Assembly: GCA_000310025.1 (NCBI GenBank)
Contig: FN649738.1
Location: 3,026,195-3,090,194, forward strand
DNA: 64,000 nt
From: Ectocarpus siliculosus
Lineage: Eukaryota > Sar > Phaeophyceae > Ectocarpales > Ectocarpaceae
Direction: 5' to 3'
The translations under genes were made by a program, and so were the position numbers. Within the stretch, counting starts at the first letter, position 1; every line of letters starts with the position of its first letter. Below, piece by piece: positions 25,501 through 37,054 of the stretch. The notes under the pieces were generated by a model that saw only the letters and a list, made by a program, of their open reading frames with translations, was not told the DNA's origin and made no database searches.

Positions 25501-27179
25501 CGGTTGGTTGCGGAATGTGAGAACCTAATAACGCAGAAGTCGTTGGTACATGCGTGATGAATCAACGTACGAAACAATATGGGATATGATCGAACGTTCT
25601 ACGTGGGGTACTTCGAGGGACGATCGGAAAATGGGATGAAGATAGCAAAATCGTTGGTATTATGCATGTGTGTATTTTGTGTCAGAAATCTATGTGTTCA
25701 AAAGACTATCCGAACGTTGACGGCTTCTTCTGTTAGGGGGGAGGCACGATGCTCCATCTCGAAGGGGATCGAGCTCAACTGTCGAATGATGATCAAGAAA
25801 CGACACAACGAGTCTCGTGAATCGCCTGAGTTGGTACAGACGGGCATATGGAATTTGCTGGTGAAAGAGAACGCTTCGGGGGTGATCTTAAGAAGGGGAT
25901 GCGACCATTCCGTAAGAAGAGCAATCAATAATCACCCCGGAGTCTCTTTTTCCACACGCACAAAACACCTTTGCCGCGAACTCTTGCACTGGGACCCGCG
26001 ATGTCGGACCTAAACAAACCAATGAGAATTGAGCGAGAAACGTTAAGGGCGATTGGGGCAGCTTCCCCTGGTCGCCGCCGGGGGGATTTTCTGCGAACGC
26101 TACCGAGGGGCGGTCACAGAAACAAGGTGGTAAAGAACGCGGGGCGAACTGATAGATGTGGAGGCTGAAAAAAACAAACCAAACCAAACCAAACCAGAAA
26201 GATGTGGGCGTCAACTCAATTTTGGGTGATTCGCCGGCCGTAACTTGGTTTAGTGGGAGGCAATTTGTGAAGTGGGAGGCAAATACACAAGACGGGGGGC
26301 TAAGTCAGAGGATGTTACGTACGGTGCATTCCCTTTTCACGTCAGCATTTTTTACAGCAACAATACTATCAACGTTCACCCATCGCACGATTAACAGGCT
26401 TGCATGCGCTTTGATCGTTGCCACGTTGGCCTTCTGCGGTTGCCTCAGGTTTGCGAGTCCTTCCTTCATTTCACAGAATTTCTCCTGATCGTGCACCGTG
26501 AAGGGGAAAACGCAAGGGTATTCACGCCTCAGCTTGTTTTCCTCGACTTCCAACATTTCTCACAATAATGTGAGGCCACGCCATGCGCATGTTTTCTATT
26601 ACGTCGTGATGTTTGAGTTGGGCGCACGATCAATCTCACACCAACTCAGATAAGGTTGAATCCCTGCATACCGCCCATGCTCCCCAGAGTTGAGAGCCTT
26701 TCCTCACCCGAAGCACTAGTCGAACAGCGCGCTACAAACAGGAGATTGTCCTCCACACACAAAGAAACACACGCCAACGCATTCGAATACCCTGAATCGC
26801 CCATCACCATTCTTCCTGTTTTATACGTCCCAGCAAGCCCCACACGAACCATCATCGTCGTTGAAGCTTACGCAGTGTAAAAATCATAATTTTCCTCTCC
26901 CATCCAAAAGGAGTGGTGCCGAAAAAGAGCCCCTTTCTCGTCTACACCTACTCGCCTGTTGATCAGCAATCGACCACCGGTACCATGTTCTTTGCAACCT
27001 TATTGTACTGCAGATGAAAGCGTAGTTGCTTTTCTGGCAATTCGTCCGGCCCCTTTTGTGCCACACTGCATAGATTCCCATGTCCAACCAAGGCAAACTA
27101 ATTTTGCGTGTCGCACATCCTCCCCTCTTTCCTACTTTCGTATTACTGGAAGACCATGTGTCTTAACTCTATCTGGTTG

Positions 27180-27330
27180 TGCCTCTGCCCCATTCTCTCA
27201 TATCTCATATCTGTCCTTGTCTCTGTGCTTCTGGATGTCTATGTCTATGTCTCTGCCTCTCTCTGTCTCTCCCCCTCCCCCCCCCCCTCTCTCTCTCTCT
27301 GTCCTTTCGCATTTTGGGGGGCATCCTATC
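27180..27330. repeat. CT-rich simple sequence
   Basis: A pyrimidine-rich stretch dominated by TCTCTG, TCTATG and CTCT units, including a C-run followed by CTCTCTCT near 27280-27300. It produces artefactual Leu/Ser/Pro frames on the plus strand. Confidence 0.75.
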
Positions 27331-27598
27331 TGTCTCTCTCCAACGCACACAACGCCCCTCCGCGACCTGCTAGGGAGCCGACAGAGGGGTTGCTCGCGTT
27401 TTGTCACGCTTGAAACGTCAATGATATGCCGGCTAGCACCGCCAATGCTGAATGCAAAAAACACACATACACACCATTCAGCAAAATACTTCTGCCGATG
27501 GCCTTGAGCCAAAATCGGCTAAGCCACTCAGCCCCCTCTTACCCCTTGCGAGGTCTGGAAACAAGCTCGGGGAAAGCCATACGCCGCAAATGTGTCAT

Positions 27599-27667
27599 AC
27601 CACGGCAACTGCTGCAACTGCTGCTGATGCTGCTGATGCTGCTGATGATGTCGCTGCTGCTGCTGCT
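27599..27667. repeat. CTG/ATG triplet repeat
   Basis: Imperfect CTG-type trinucleotide repeat (CTGCTGATGCTGCTGATG and similar). It lies in gene-poor DNA and is not part of any supported exon. Confidence 0.75.
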
Positions 27668-28561
27668 ACGCGGCGGATGACGACGGCTTGCCAGCATCTT
27701 CCACCAGATCAAACATGACCTGCGACAACAGCAAAACACAGACGTGTCGCCGCATGACATGCCATTCCAATGACGTCATTGCACAGGCGATATCAGCGGT
27801 TCCCAAACTGTCGCGCGAAGGGGTGGGGGTTGCACTCATTTCTTGGTTGACGTGCCGCCGTTGCTCCTCCCAACCAAACCACCACCCACATTTGGGCGGT
27901 CTCTACACACGCGTGTGTCTGTGAATTGTACGAGGGGGAGGGGCGCGGGGTTACGTTGCCATGCATGGTCGCAGTTGGCGGGGAGAAGGACATCAGGGCT
28001 AGCAGTTCGCCTGAAAACGAAAAGCCAGTAGGATGTTCGGCGACAGTGATGTGAACATCGAGCTACCCTCCTAAGAAACGAGCAAAACGCAGAGTTCTCG
28101 GCACTCTGTGCCTTCTCAAACTCGTGTGGATCCCCCCCTAGAAGTACCGTCATGTACACGGCGCCGCGGCGGTACTTAGACTAGTCTCACGTATTGGATC
28201 ATCCAGGGAATGCGCCCGGCTTTTCGCGAAGCGTTTGCACAGCTTGAGGGGGGGGAGGGCGTCGCGGGTAGATCGTTGGAGAGCCCCGGATAGTGTGTAC
28301 CATCGAGACAAAAATATTACGAATTGCAAGTCGACAACAATGTTTAGCCCTGGTGATAAAACGGAAGTGTCGTTGGCAATGCTTGGCAACACAGGAAGAA
28401 CAACCCCTATCACGACAACAGCACCTAGCACACCGGTTTCACCACCTCCCCGCCGAGACACAACCCACCAACAACGAAAAGTTGACCCGGAAACCAACCA
28501 TTCGCAAACGCCATTTATCTCAACGGTGGAGGGCGTGCCTGCTCACAAGGGCGCGTAAACA

Positions 28562-31500
28562 TCACAACGCAAGCGCACCCACAGCCGACGGAGAACGCAC
28601 CTTGATAGCATCCCCCCCTCCCGCGGACACTTTGAAGCCCTCGTTGATGGTGTCTGAGGTGAAGTTCGTGGCGAGGCTGAAGCGATGGGTGATGAGAGGC
28701 TGCACGTCGATTGCGCTGGGCACGAATGGAGAATAGCGCAAGAGGACGCGAGAGTGAAAACACGCCCGGCTTGGTCTTGGTGTTGTGAAGCGGAATACGG
28801 GGGGGGGTGTACTCATAGCCGTACATGTCGTAGTCGCTAGACCATTGACCTCGCATTCCTACAAAGCCGGGGCGGAGCACGCCGGGTCTTCACCGGACGG
28901 ACCAACCGTACATGGGGGTGAAATAAAACACGAGCTGAAGGTTAGAAAAAACTCTGTCTGAGATTGCTTGAGTAGCTCCGATGTGCACATGCGTATAGTA
29001 TCACAGAAGGCAGAGCCGCAGCACAGCAAAAACACGCGTAAACGCGCACATCTTTTTGTAGTCACCACAAGGGGTAGCACCCACCACGTTGTAGCAGTGA
29101 GATCTCAACCACGACCCCCACCCATCTCAATACTCACCCCGATCCAACGAGATGAATTGCTGTAGGATAGGCGTCCCTGTAGCGGAACACGCCTACCAAG
29201 TCGACCTCCCGGGCGGCCGAAGCAGTGATCGGCAAGCTCATGATGATGTGACCCTACACCACCATCAGCGCCAGCACGCAAAGCAATTGCATGGACGGAG
29301 GGGGAGAAATCGTGTGATCGGGGGATGGAGGGGTGGGAAAGGGGGGCGGGGGCCGATGAAAAAGTTGGCTTCAGTGCCTTTCAATCCTGGGCTGGTTTTT
29401 AAGATGCGATCGAAAAATCCCTTCTTACATGATCAATCATCGTCGCCACAACCACAAAAGTGGACAACACACAAAAAAAACTCAAATCATCACCCGAAAA
29501 ACAATAAAAAAACAAACCTCACAGCGAAAACCCCTCATTTTCCCGCGATTTCCACAGCTGCCTCGGCTGTCGCCATCACCACTGGTACACCAACACCCAA
29601 ACGCTGCGGCACATAGTCTACACAAGCGGTGTAGGAAAAACGCGTGGGCGATGACCGATGCAAAATCTCACCATCCCCACGAGGCAAACCTTGCCCCCGC
29701 TCTTGGCGGCCGCCAGAGCCGTCGCCACGCTCGACTCAAACCCGCAGCAGTCCACGCATGCGTCCGGCCTGCGACCGCCATCTCCCACTACCTTGTCAGC
29801 GGCCTCCGCGGGAGAGAGTCCTTTCACGTTGACCGCAACGTCGGCTCCGAGCTGGTTTTTGTGTCGTGTGCAACAGGCGTGTGGGCGGGAGTGGAGACAT
29901 CTCACCAATATATATCGAATGAGAAGGGGCAGGGGGGGCGGGAGGCATGTTGGCAGTGTTTTTTGTAGGCGGGCAGGGGGGTGTAGTCGTTCTCCCTCTT
30001 CTTCGTGGGGTACTTGTGTGTGTTGATCGTTCATTGGTCGAGGCCGCATCTCCCGCGCACCGAGCCTTGACCAACCGCTCGAAATACGAGAAAACCAGGA
30101 CCCTTGATGTTTTGCCGCACACAAGTTGACTTACCAAAACCTCCAAAGTACCCTGCGTGGCGTGCAAACGTGTGTGAAATAATGCGCCACGTACGGCTTT
30201 TTGGTCCTTCGCCAGACATCGTCGGTGACCACCACCGTCATTGTAAGCCAAACCTCACGCCTTCGGCGACTACCATCGAGCCATCAACACGGGTCAGCGA
30301 TTCAAGAACATACGCTTGATTTACCTTCAACGAAAAGACCTTGATCGTTGGCGTACAAACAGCAGTGCGTAGCCCAAGGGAAACATAACTCTCACCTCTA
30401 TGGCGACCTTCAGCCGTTCGTCCGAGACGTCCGTGACAACCACCACCGCCGCCCCGAACGCTCTGGCGACCATCATGCTCAGAAGCCCGATAGGCCCGGC
30501 GCCAAGGATGGCGACCTTCTGCCCGGGCTGCGAGTAGATAAGGTTAAGGAGGGGTTTGGGGGGGGGGGGGGGGGGGGGCGTACTCTTCTTATGTTTTGCA
30601 TGCCTTAGCGGTTAGACTATTGACCACGCGTCCTCGAGAGGACGGAGCATTGTTCCCACAGGACCGATCACCGATGGTCAATCGTTCCTTCCTACTTTGC
30701 CAAAGGTGACTCAAAAATGTCTTCCCTAGTCTGTCTATCCTAACGATATCCCTTGCCGCCTTTTCAAACCACTTCCTACTCCCCAGTACAGCTACCGTCC
30801 TCTCCTCTGTATTCCATGCCTCAAACATCTCCCTGGACGTCCCTTGTACTTTTACCAGATCAGTCATGTACACTTCCCTCTCCTTATTGTACAGCCGACA
30901 TAATGCGACTACATGAACACGGTCTTCGCATTCAAAGCCGCAATCACATTTGAACTTGTCGTCTTCGTCGTCTACCGTCCTATGTCTTCGCCGACGTTCT
31001 CGAAGGCCTATGTCCCCGATCTTGAATATGACCTTAAGCTTTGTCCCTGAATCCATTGGTCCATGTAGGGAGTCCTTGAACCCTATTCCTTCTTTCAACA
31101 TTCCGTACACTTCTAGACCCTCCTTATCCTCGGGTTCTTTCCTTAGATTCTGTTCTTCTCTCTCGGCACCAGCAACAGATATCTTCTCCTTGAAACCCTG
31201 TAGACCCTCCGTTTCTAGCGTTTCATCTTCGTCGATGTCGAACCCCTTCCATACGTCCTCTACAACCTTGACCCATTCCGTGGGTTGTCTACCCCTCTTT
31301 TTGTTTGCCCACTTCGCCTCCCATACTGTTCTCGGCAACCTCTCCTCTCCCATCCCGCACCTGCGATACTGCCATGTCAACTTCCTTGCGTCTCTTCCCG
31401 ACCGTAGGGATTGGATCCCCAATTCTGCCCTGACGGCTGCATTACTTGTGCGTATGGAGCATCCTAGGATGATTTTCGCTGCTTGCATCTGCGCCGCCTC

Positions 31501-34500
31501 GAGTTCTTTCACTACCTTCTTGTTTCCTTCCCATACGTCTCCGGCGTACTCTAGCAGCGGTACGATTACGCTCTTCAAAACCGCCAATTTGATGCGTGTA
31601 TCGAGATGCCGGTTTGCGAGTATTGGGTGCAGCTTCCCTGCTCGTGCTTTGCCCTTTTCCGCTACCTTGGACATGTGTGCATTCCACGAGTAGTCTGTTG
31701 CGATCTCTACTCCGAGGTATGTGTACTGGTCCACTACTGCAATCTCCCGATCCCCCACTTCCATCTATGTTCTACTGGTTCCTCCCTGACCTTGTTGCAT
31801 ACCATGACGGCACTCTTCTTCTTAACGTTGGCAGACAATCTCCACTTATCAGTAAACTTCTTCGCCGCGTCAATTTGTAGTTGCAGTCCCTCAGGGGTGT
31901 CCGACATACCAACAAAATCATCCGCAAACAGCATTCCTGACACCGAAGTTTCCGTGTCCCCTACTTTTACTCCCTTCCGGACTGCCTCTACGACTTCCAA
32001 CAGATCGTTGATGAACACCTGGAACAATGTTGGGGACAGCGTGCAACCTTGTGGGACCCCGTGTTCAATGTTGGGGGGGGGGGGGGGGGGGCGTATTGCA
32101 GCCTTAGCTACTAGACCACACGTGCTCGAGAGGACAGAGCGTTGTTCGCACAAGACCGATCACCGATGGCCAATCGTTCCTCCCTACTTTTGCCATAAGT
32201 GGGCAACATTTGTGTGAAGACCGAACAGATGTTTGTTGAGGGACAACCGAACGTTACGAGTGGGCTGCGAGCACCGCTGGGGCAAGGACGAGAGGGAAAA
32301 GTGCAACTGAGAAAAACAACAAGTGTGATGCCACACGTCGATTCTAGAATAGGAATGGGTAACAGACACAGAGGATCGGGCAGAGTCACAAACTAGAATT
32401 CGGGTCCATAATTCCCGACCCGAAATAATGCCGAGCTCCGCAGGAAATATCGAAATTTTTTTATGTTCTTGTCAACCACCTCGCGCTACTCCGATACGTT
32501 TTTGCTAGCCACAGCAAAGCGGAAGGAAGAAATATTACGTCCAACCTGTAGCATCTGAAGCCCCGTCCTCCTTGTAAGCGTGGCTTCGATGTGTCTACTC
32601 TTGCCCCCAAGTCTGTCTATCAATTCGCCAAGAACCACCCTCTTTTGCATGCTTCATTCGTGGGTGCAACGTAGCACAATGCGCCAAGACTCCTCTCTAG
32701 ATTCTTCATTCATGACGCAGCGTCAACCTTCGCTCGGCGTCAGAGAGCTATCTTAGCACACTTGCCGCTATCCCGGCCCTCCTGCAAGCGTGGACGCCGA
32801 CCGACACAGGCTCGCACATGGCTCCCTCCTCCAGTGACATTCCGTCGGGGATCTTGTAGCAGAAGTCCGACGGGTGCGTCACAAATCGCGCCAACGAGCC
32901 GTGGACTGGCTGCATTTGTGTTCGTGTAGGAAGGGATAAATGCACAGTCGCCAACGACGTTATAGCAACAAAGGAGCCGAGGGCTTGTTACGGCTTGGTG
33001 TACGAGACAGGGGGAAACACGACCATCGAACCACTGAAACAGCTTCCCGTTATTTGAAGTGCCAAGCGCCACGGACCACAAGCACGGGACAAAGCGCAGA
33101 TTTTCTTCCGTTGTGTCTCCTCCAAGAAAATCTTTGGATAAATCACGGCAAACAGCAACAACACAGCACGCCTCCATGGTGGAGACTATCTTCTTTTTGT
33201 GTGTGTGTGTGTGGGGGGGGGGGGGTCACCCGTTCTAGACACAAAAGCAAGGACCAGACACCGCGGTGTTGTCATACCGGGGTAGCATGGAACTCCATCT
33301 TCTCGCACAGGTTGTAGGAGCCGGTCTTGCAGTGCTCGCACAATCGGCACGGCACGCCCGGCTCGAGGGCAACGGGGTCCCCGCACGCCAAGCCTCGCAC
33401 CGCGGACCCGACCTGCCGCCGGCGTTTACGATACCAAATGTGCGTGCGCGTGAAGGACGGGCGCACACGAGGGGGATCATGATCGTGAGTGCGTCAGGTT
33501 TTCGAACGTCGGCCCTTCGAGCAACACCGGGGGGGCTCACGTCCCTGGTTTTTTCCGATCAGGCTCGATGCGCCTCTGCCTCCTCGGGGTCCAAGATCAC
33601 CTTGCTCTTCTTGATGTAGCGACGCAAGGAAGGAGACTTACGGCACGGCATCTCTCAGCGCGCACATTTTCACGGACAAAATGCTCTGGACGTATTTCCT
33701 CCGACACGGGGAGGCGCGAGCGCGCCGTGCCGAACGGACCGAACCATTGGAACGCCGCCGCATTCGTAATCTCGCATCCGTAATCTCTGTAAATAAATAA
33801 GATGCCTGCACTACCTCGATCGCGCACGTCTGACAAAAGAATTACAGACATGCGCAAAACTCTTTTCCAGAAAAAACGAAAATAAGCAATGGACGCGTTC
33901 CGTTCATGTAACGCGTGGTGCCCATCGCGCTGAAACAAGAAGCGAAAAGTGCCGCACCTACCTCGACAACAACACCGGCGGCCTCGTGCCCGATGACCAT
34001 GGGCTGCTTCACCACGAAGTCGGCGCACCGCATGTGCTTGAGGTAGTGGACGTCGCTCCCGCAGATGCCCACGGCGCCCACCTGGTTTGGTTGGAGAAAG
34101 GAGAGAAGGGATTCATCTGGTGTGGTACCTGCGAGACTATTCCGGGATCATCATGTTGTAATGACCGCGTTGCGGTAGAGTGATTGCAAACCAACACAAG
34201 CGAATCAGCCCCCCCGTGCGGAGGGAAGTACTAAGGAGGCATTTAACTGGAGCCAGCTGGGTAACTCCCCCCTCGCTGCAGTTTCCGCTCTCCCCTCAAT
34301 CTTGCCTCCCCCCTTCTCCCCGTCTCTCCCCTCCCTCTGTCCCTCCGACCCTTCCCTTTCTCCTACCCTGACTCGAACATCGTTGGGCCCGAGCGGCTTG
34401 TCGACCTCCGCAGGGTGTGGCTCGACGCGTAAATCGTCCACCCCGTGGAGCCTGTGTGTGTGCAATGAGGATGGATTGTCGTTATCGCCGTACTTCTGTC

Positions 34501-34549
34501 CGTCCGGTGTCATCGTGAGTATTGACGCGTTCAGAGGACAAGCGGGCAT
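28562..34549 (-). CDS. SORD: Zinc-dependent polyol (sorbitol/xylitol-type) dehydrogenase, eight exons
   Basis: Medium-chain dehydrogenase predicted to oxidise a polyol to a ketose with NAD. Exons: 34367-34549 (ATG), 33962-34081, 33278-33412, 32760-32909, 30396-30527, 29672-29851, 29138-29253 and 28562-28715. The first six junctions are phase 0 and the last is phase 2. The product is about 389 aa (usual about 350). Catalytic-zinc residues are visible: Cys68 (GICGSDVHY), His93-Glu94 (GHEAAG) and Glu179 ([15 protein letters not shown]). Four structural-zinc cysteines lie at 123, 126, 129 and 137. The Rossmann motif GAGPIG is at 205-210, with Asp229 after the second strand, favouring NAD over NADP. 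Exon 7 has [13 protein letters not shown] and exon 8 THRFSL, both typical. The end is uncertain: an AAG|GTGCGT donor near 28585 could lead to another short exon instead of the stop at 28562. Intron 4 hosts a LINE, and its donor (GTGCTA) is weak. Confidence 0.9.
28799..28891 (-). mobile_element. SINE-like element with poly-C tail in dehydrogenase intron 7
   Basis: Read on the minus strand, the segment contains AGGTCAATGGTCTAGCGACT and ends ATGAGTACA followed by nine C. It closely matches the segment at 60489-60587 and, over its last 50 bases, the 3' end of the LINE at 30579-32072. It lies wholly within the intron between exons 7 and 8 of the dehydrogenase. The 5' boundary is approximate. Confidence 0.6.
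30558..30578. repeat. Poly-G run (21 bases), poly-C tail of the LINE
   Basis: A pure G run on the plus strand, equal to a poly-C tail directly after the LINE 3' sequence GAGTACG read on the minus strand. It lies in intron 4 of the dehydrogenase, 31 bases from exon 5. Confidence 0.85.
30579..32072 (-). mobile_element. Truncated LINE (non-LTR retrotransposon), RT and C-terminal region
   Basis: Minus-strand coding in two frames. 31734-32072 carries reverse-transcriptase motifs [17 protein letters not shown] and the catalytic FADDF. 30589-31764 carries the thumb and C-terminal part ([23 protein letters not shown]), including a Cys/His zinc-binding signature (C-x-C-x3-C...H-x4-C) typical of non-LTR element C-termini. 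The two frames overlap around 31755-31764, where one frameshift separates GIGRLQ-stop from [10 protein letters not shown]. Everything upstream of GVPQG (endonuclease, N-terminal RT) is missing, so the copy is 5' truncated and inactive. The last frame ends SLTAKACKT and is followed by a short 3' end GAGTACG and the poly-C tail. It sits in dehydrogenase intron 4, same strand as the host gene. Confidence 0.88.
32073..32091. repeat. Poly-G run (19 bases), poly-C tail of second LINE copy
   Basis: A pure G run on the plus strand between the RT-bearing LINE fragment and a second LINE 3' end. Read on the minus strand it is the poly-C tail after CAATACG of the second copy, immediately followed by the truncated RT at ATTGAACACGGGGTC. 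Confidence 0.85.
32092..32215 (-). mobile_element. 3' end of a second LINE copy
   Basis: About 120 bases closely similar to the 3' end of the neighbouring LINE. The peptide [20 protein letters not shown] matches [20 protein letters not shown] of the first copy. It is followed by its own poly-C tail at 32073-32091. Similarity fades upstream of about 32215. It therefore represents a separate, strongly 5'-truncated insertion abutting the first one. Confidence 0.8.
33213..33225. repeat. Poly-G run after GT repeat in dehydrogenase intron 3
   Basis: A thirteen-base G run follows a short GT dinucleotide run (33197-33212) in the intron between exons 3 and 4. It may be simple sequence or a remnant of a poly-C-tailed insertion; no element body is recognisable next to it. 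Confidence 0.6.
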
Positions 34550-37054
34550 GATGGGGAGAGATCGTTGTCTACTCAGGATCGGGGGGAGACGGGGGGGGGT
34601 ACGTAGCAGAGCCGTCTCTCCGCTTGACCTAGAACTTTCGGGAGAAAATTGATGGGTACATAGAACGTGGATGATTATTGTAGTGCTCGCTCGTTGCCTT
34701 AAAACGCAAGTGTTTGGTGCCGGTGGTTAGGCTCAATATTCCAACAAGGGAGGCGTTTTCTTCCCGATCGTGACGCGTGATATTGTAGACTGCTGTTGGC
34801 CTTGAAAAGCGACTCTCAGGGGTCCCCCATAAAAACTGGTTGACCCCAGGGTGAATTGCCTCCCAACTACGGAACACACAAGATCATTGTCCCCGTGGTT
34901 TCCACACCAAGTTGCACGCATTCACGCCCCCCGTGGGACCCTGGACAGCCGAACGTCACGCGCCGGTTGTTTGTTTGCTGCCGTCGTCATTATCAAAACC
35001 ATTCTGACCTACTACCGAGTTAACCCAGCTACCAGAGTCCGTAATCGTATTATCCAATAGGGCAAAGGCACCAATTTCCGGCATCGCAAGCGGACCCGCT
35101 GGGACGTCATGCACTGCTGTCCTACGTACCAACACGTTCTGGCCGACCAGGTGGGATGCATACACGTGGTTTCGAAAAGATATCCAGGCCTGGGGTGAGC
35201 GGAGGGTTCTCAACGGTTCCCGGTCGCAGGACCCCTTGCTGGAGCGCCGTGTGTACTCATCAGTCATGTCACCGCATGCCAGCAAGCCATTCGACGTACA
35301 AATAGTATTCTATTATTGGGAGAGCGTGATGAGCGGCAGATGATGTTTTCGAGGCCTCCGAGGACAAAGAAATTAAAGCGTGTAATACTCCGAAGTAAGA
35401 TCTATGTCATTTCCTTACAGCGTACATGTAGTCTTCTACGTGCGAGGTACTGTAGACTACGTACAGTACGGCGGTAGACTATGTATACACTACGGCAGCA
35501 GCAGCATTAATTAGCCAGAGAGAAGGACGATGGTGCAACAATGTTGTTTCGGCGTAAACACGAGAATCCGTGCTTGTCGGCTTCGTCATGTTACAACGAA
35601 GGACAGAGTGGGGAAACACACCCAAAAGCGTGCACGCGAACGAGGTAGGTAGCTACTAGCAAGACTACAGTAGTACTCCACAGGTTGCAGTTGAAGTTCG
35701 ACACACAGGCATCGTCAACATACGCGCTCTGAGAACAAATCACATAGATTCACAAAACTGGTCTAGAATCCTGGCGGAGACTGGCGAGCTTCAAATATGC
35801 TACAGCAGTGTGCGACCCGCCAAGTGCAGCAGGTATTGCTCCACAGCAGTAGCTGAAGAGGTCGAGTCCTTGCTCTACCTCCGTCTCGGCCTACATTCAA
35901 ATTATTGAAGAACATGCAGCGTACCCACAGGCGTTCGTTGCTCACCATGCCGCCATGTTGTCGCCCCCGCAGCACCCCGCCATTATATTATGCTATTCTC
36001 TAGCTCAGAACACACACAGCGAGGTGGTATTGTTGTCGTGTTGAGCTTGTTTGCCGTGTGTTGCAGTTGGTGTGGCGTGGACAGTAGTGAGTGCGGAGTG
36101 CGGAGTTGTTTCGTTTGGTGATTGGCGACTCGAGAGGCTCCGCGGAATGAAGAGGACACCCTGGTGAGGGGGTCTCGCAGAAAAAGATTTTACCCGTCGA
36201 AAAAAACGTGATCAAGATATCAAGATTATCAAGAAGACTACAACAAAATTCAAGATGCCAAGATCCGAGGACAGAGCAGGCTCCCCCCGGGGCTACACGC
36301 GATTCATCGAAACGTAAAAGCTTGTGGAACACAGAAAACTGACCTCAGTGTAACTCGTGTCTATGTAGCGGCTGACACCTCTCGGAGGTCGGTGTTATAG
36401 TAGCGGATGGGATAGGGTGGTCTGCTGTTGCTGCCGCTGCTGTGATGTGTGTGGGAAAAAAAAAAAATCGGTACGAGGCTACTGCTGCTGTACATGCATG
36501 CAACAAGCGAGCGGACTACATGCAGTAGGCGGGGGGGCGGTTTAGCGACCAATACAGCAACCGTGTCACAACGAAATGCGGCCGCTATCAGCGTCACTAA
36601 AAAAAAAACGGGAGCCTCAACGGCGACCACACGATGAGCCGCTAAAAACCGGGGGGAAAAGTCCCAAGTTTGCAGAATAAAAAGAGGCAGAGGAATCACA
36701 AAAAGCTCTTCTTGACGAGGCAGGGTCAAGCGTGTGTCTTGTTGCAGCTGTGACAAGAAGGTAGACAAAGAAGTAGTAACACCTGAGGGTGGACAAGCGG
36801 TACTTTGGATTACCGCGTAGCGTTTGCACGAGCCAGCGTTATATACTTCCCGTCGCCAATTGGTTGAAGAACGGCTGTCATATGTCTGTGCCTACTCTGG
36901 AACAAACAAACTGCTGATCGTTACCATGTGGACTACAAGAAATCAACAAGAGGGTGCTTGCCATGCCTGCCCTACACGCTTTACACGCAGCGATGCCGCC
37001 GACATGACCGAACGCCATCTTCAACCCTCCTGCTACCGCGCACGAACAGTGACA
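34550..37054. other. Intergenic, no gene seen
   Basis: This lies upstream of the dehydrogenase start and downstream of the coiled-coil gene; both genes read leftward. It includes an inverted repeat at 35447-35469 (GTACTGTA, 7-base loop, TACAGTAC) and CAG/GCAGTAG-rich words near 35810-35860 and 36421-36495. The dehydrogenase promoter should lie in the first few hundred bases, but no recognisable element was identified. Confidence 0.45.
35447..35469. repeat. Inverted repeat with 8-base arms
   Basis: GTACTGTA and TACAGTAC are perfect reverse complements around a 7-base loop. It could form a hairpin or be a dimeric binding site; there is no functional evidence. Confidence 0.5.

Larger units (their letters stand above)
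22546..28561. other. Long gene-poor stretch
   Basis: About 6 kb without a supportable gene. It contains a CAG run near 22637-22672, an AAACC pentamer run near 26171-26197, a CT-rich block at 27180-27330 and a CTG-rich block at 27599-27667. Around 23529, 23608 and 23838 three diverged copies of a segment reading roughly GTCGGCCCTATC...TGGCTGATGG occur at uneven spacing, perhaps an old repeat. Frames up to about 180 codons exist but have simple-sequence composition or no partner exon. The left-most few hundred bases before 28561 may hold the 3' UTR or an unrecognised last exon of the dehydrogenase. Confidence 0.45.
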
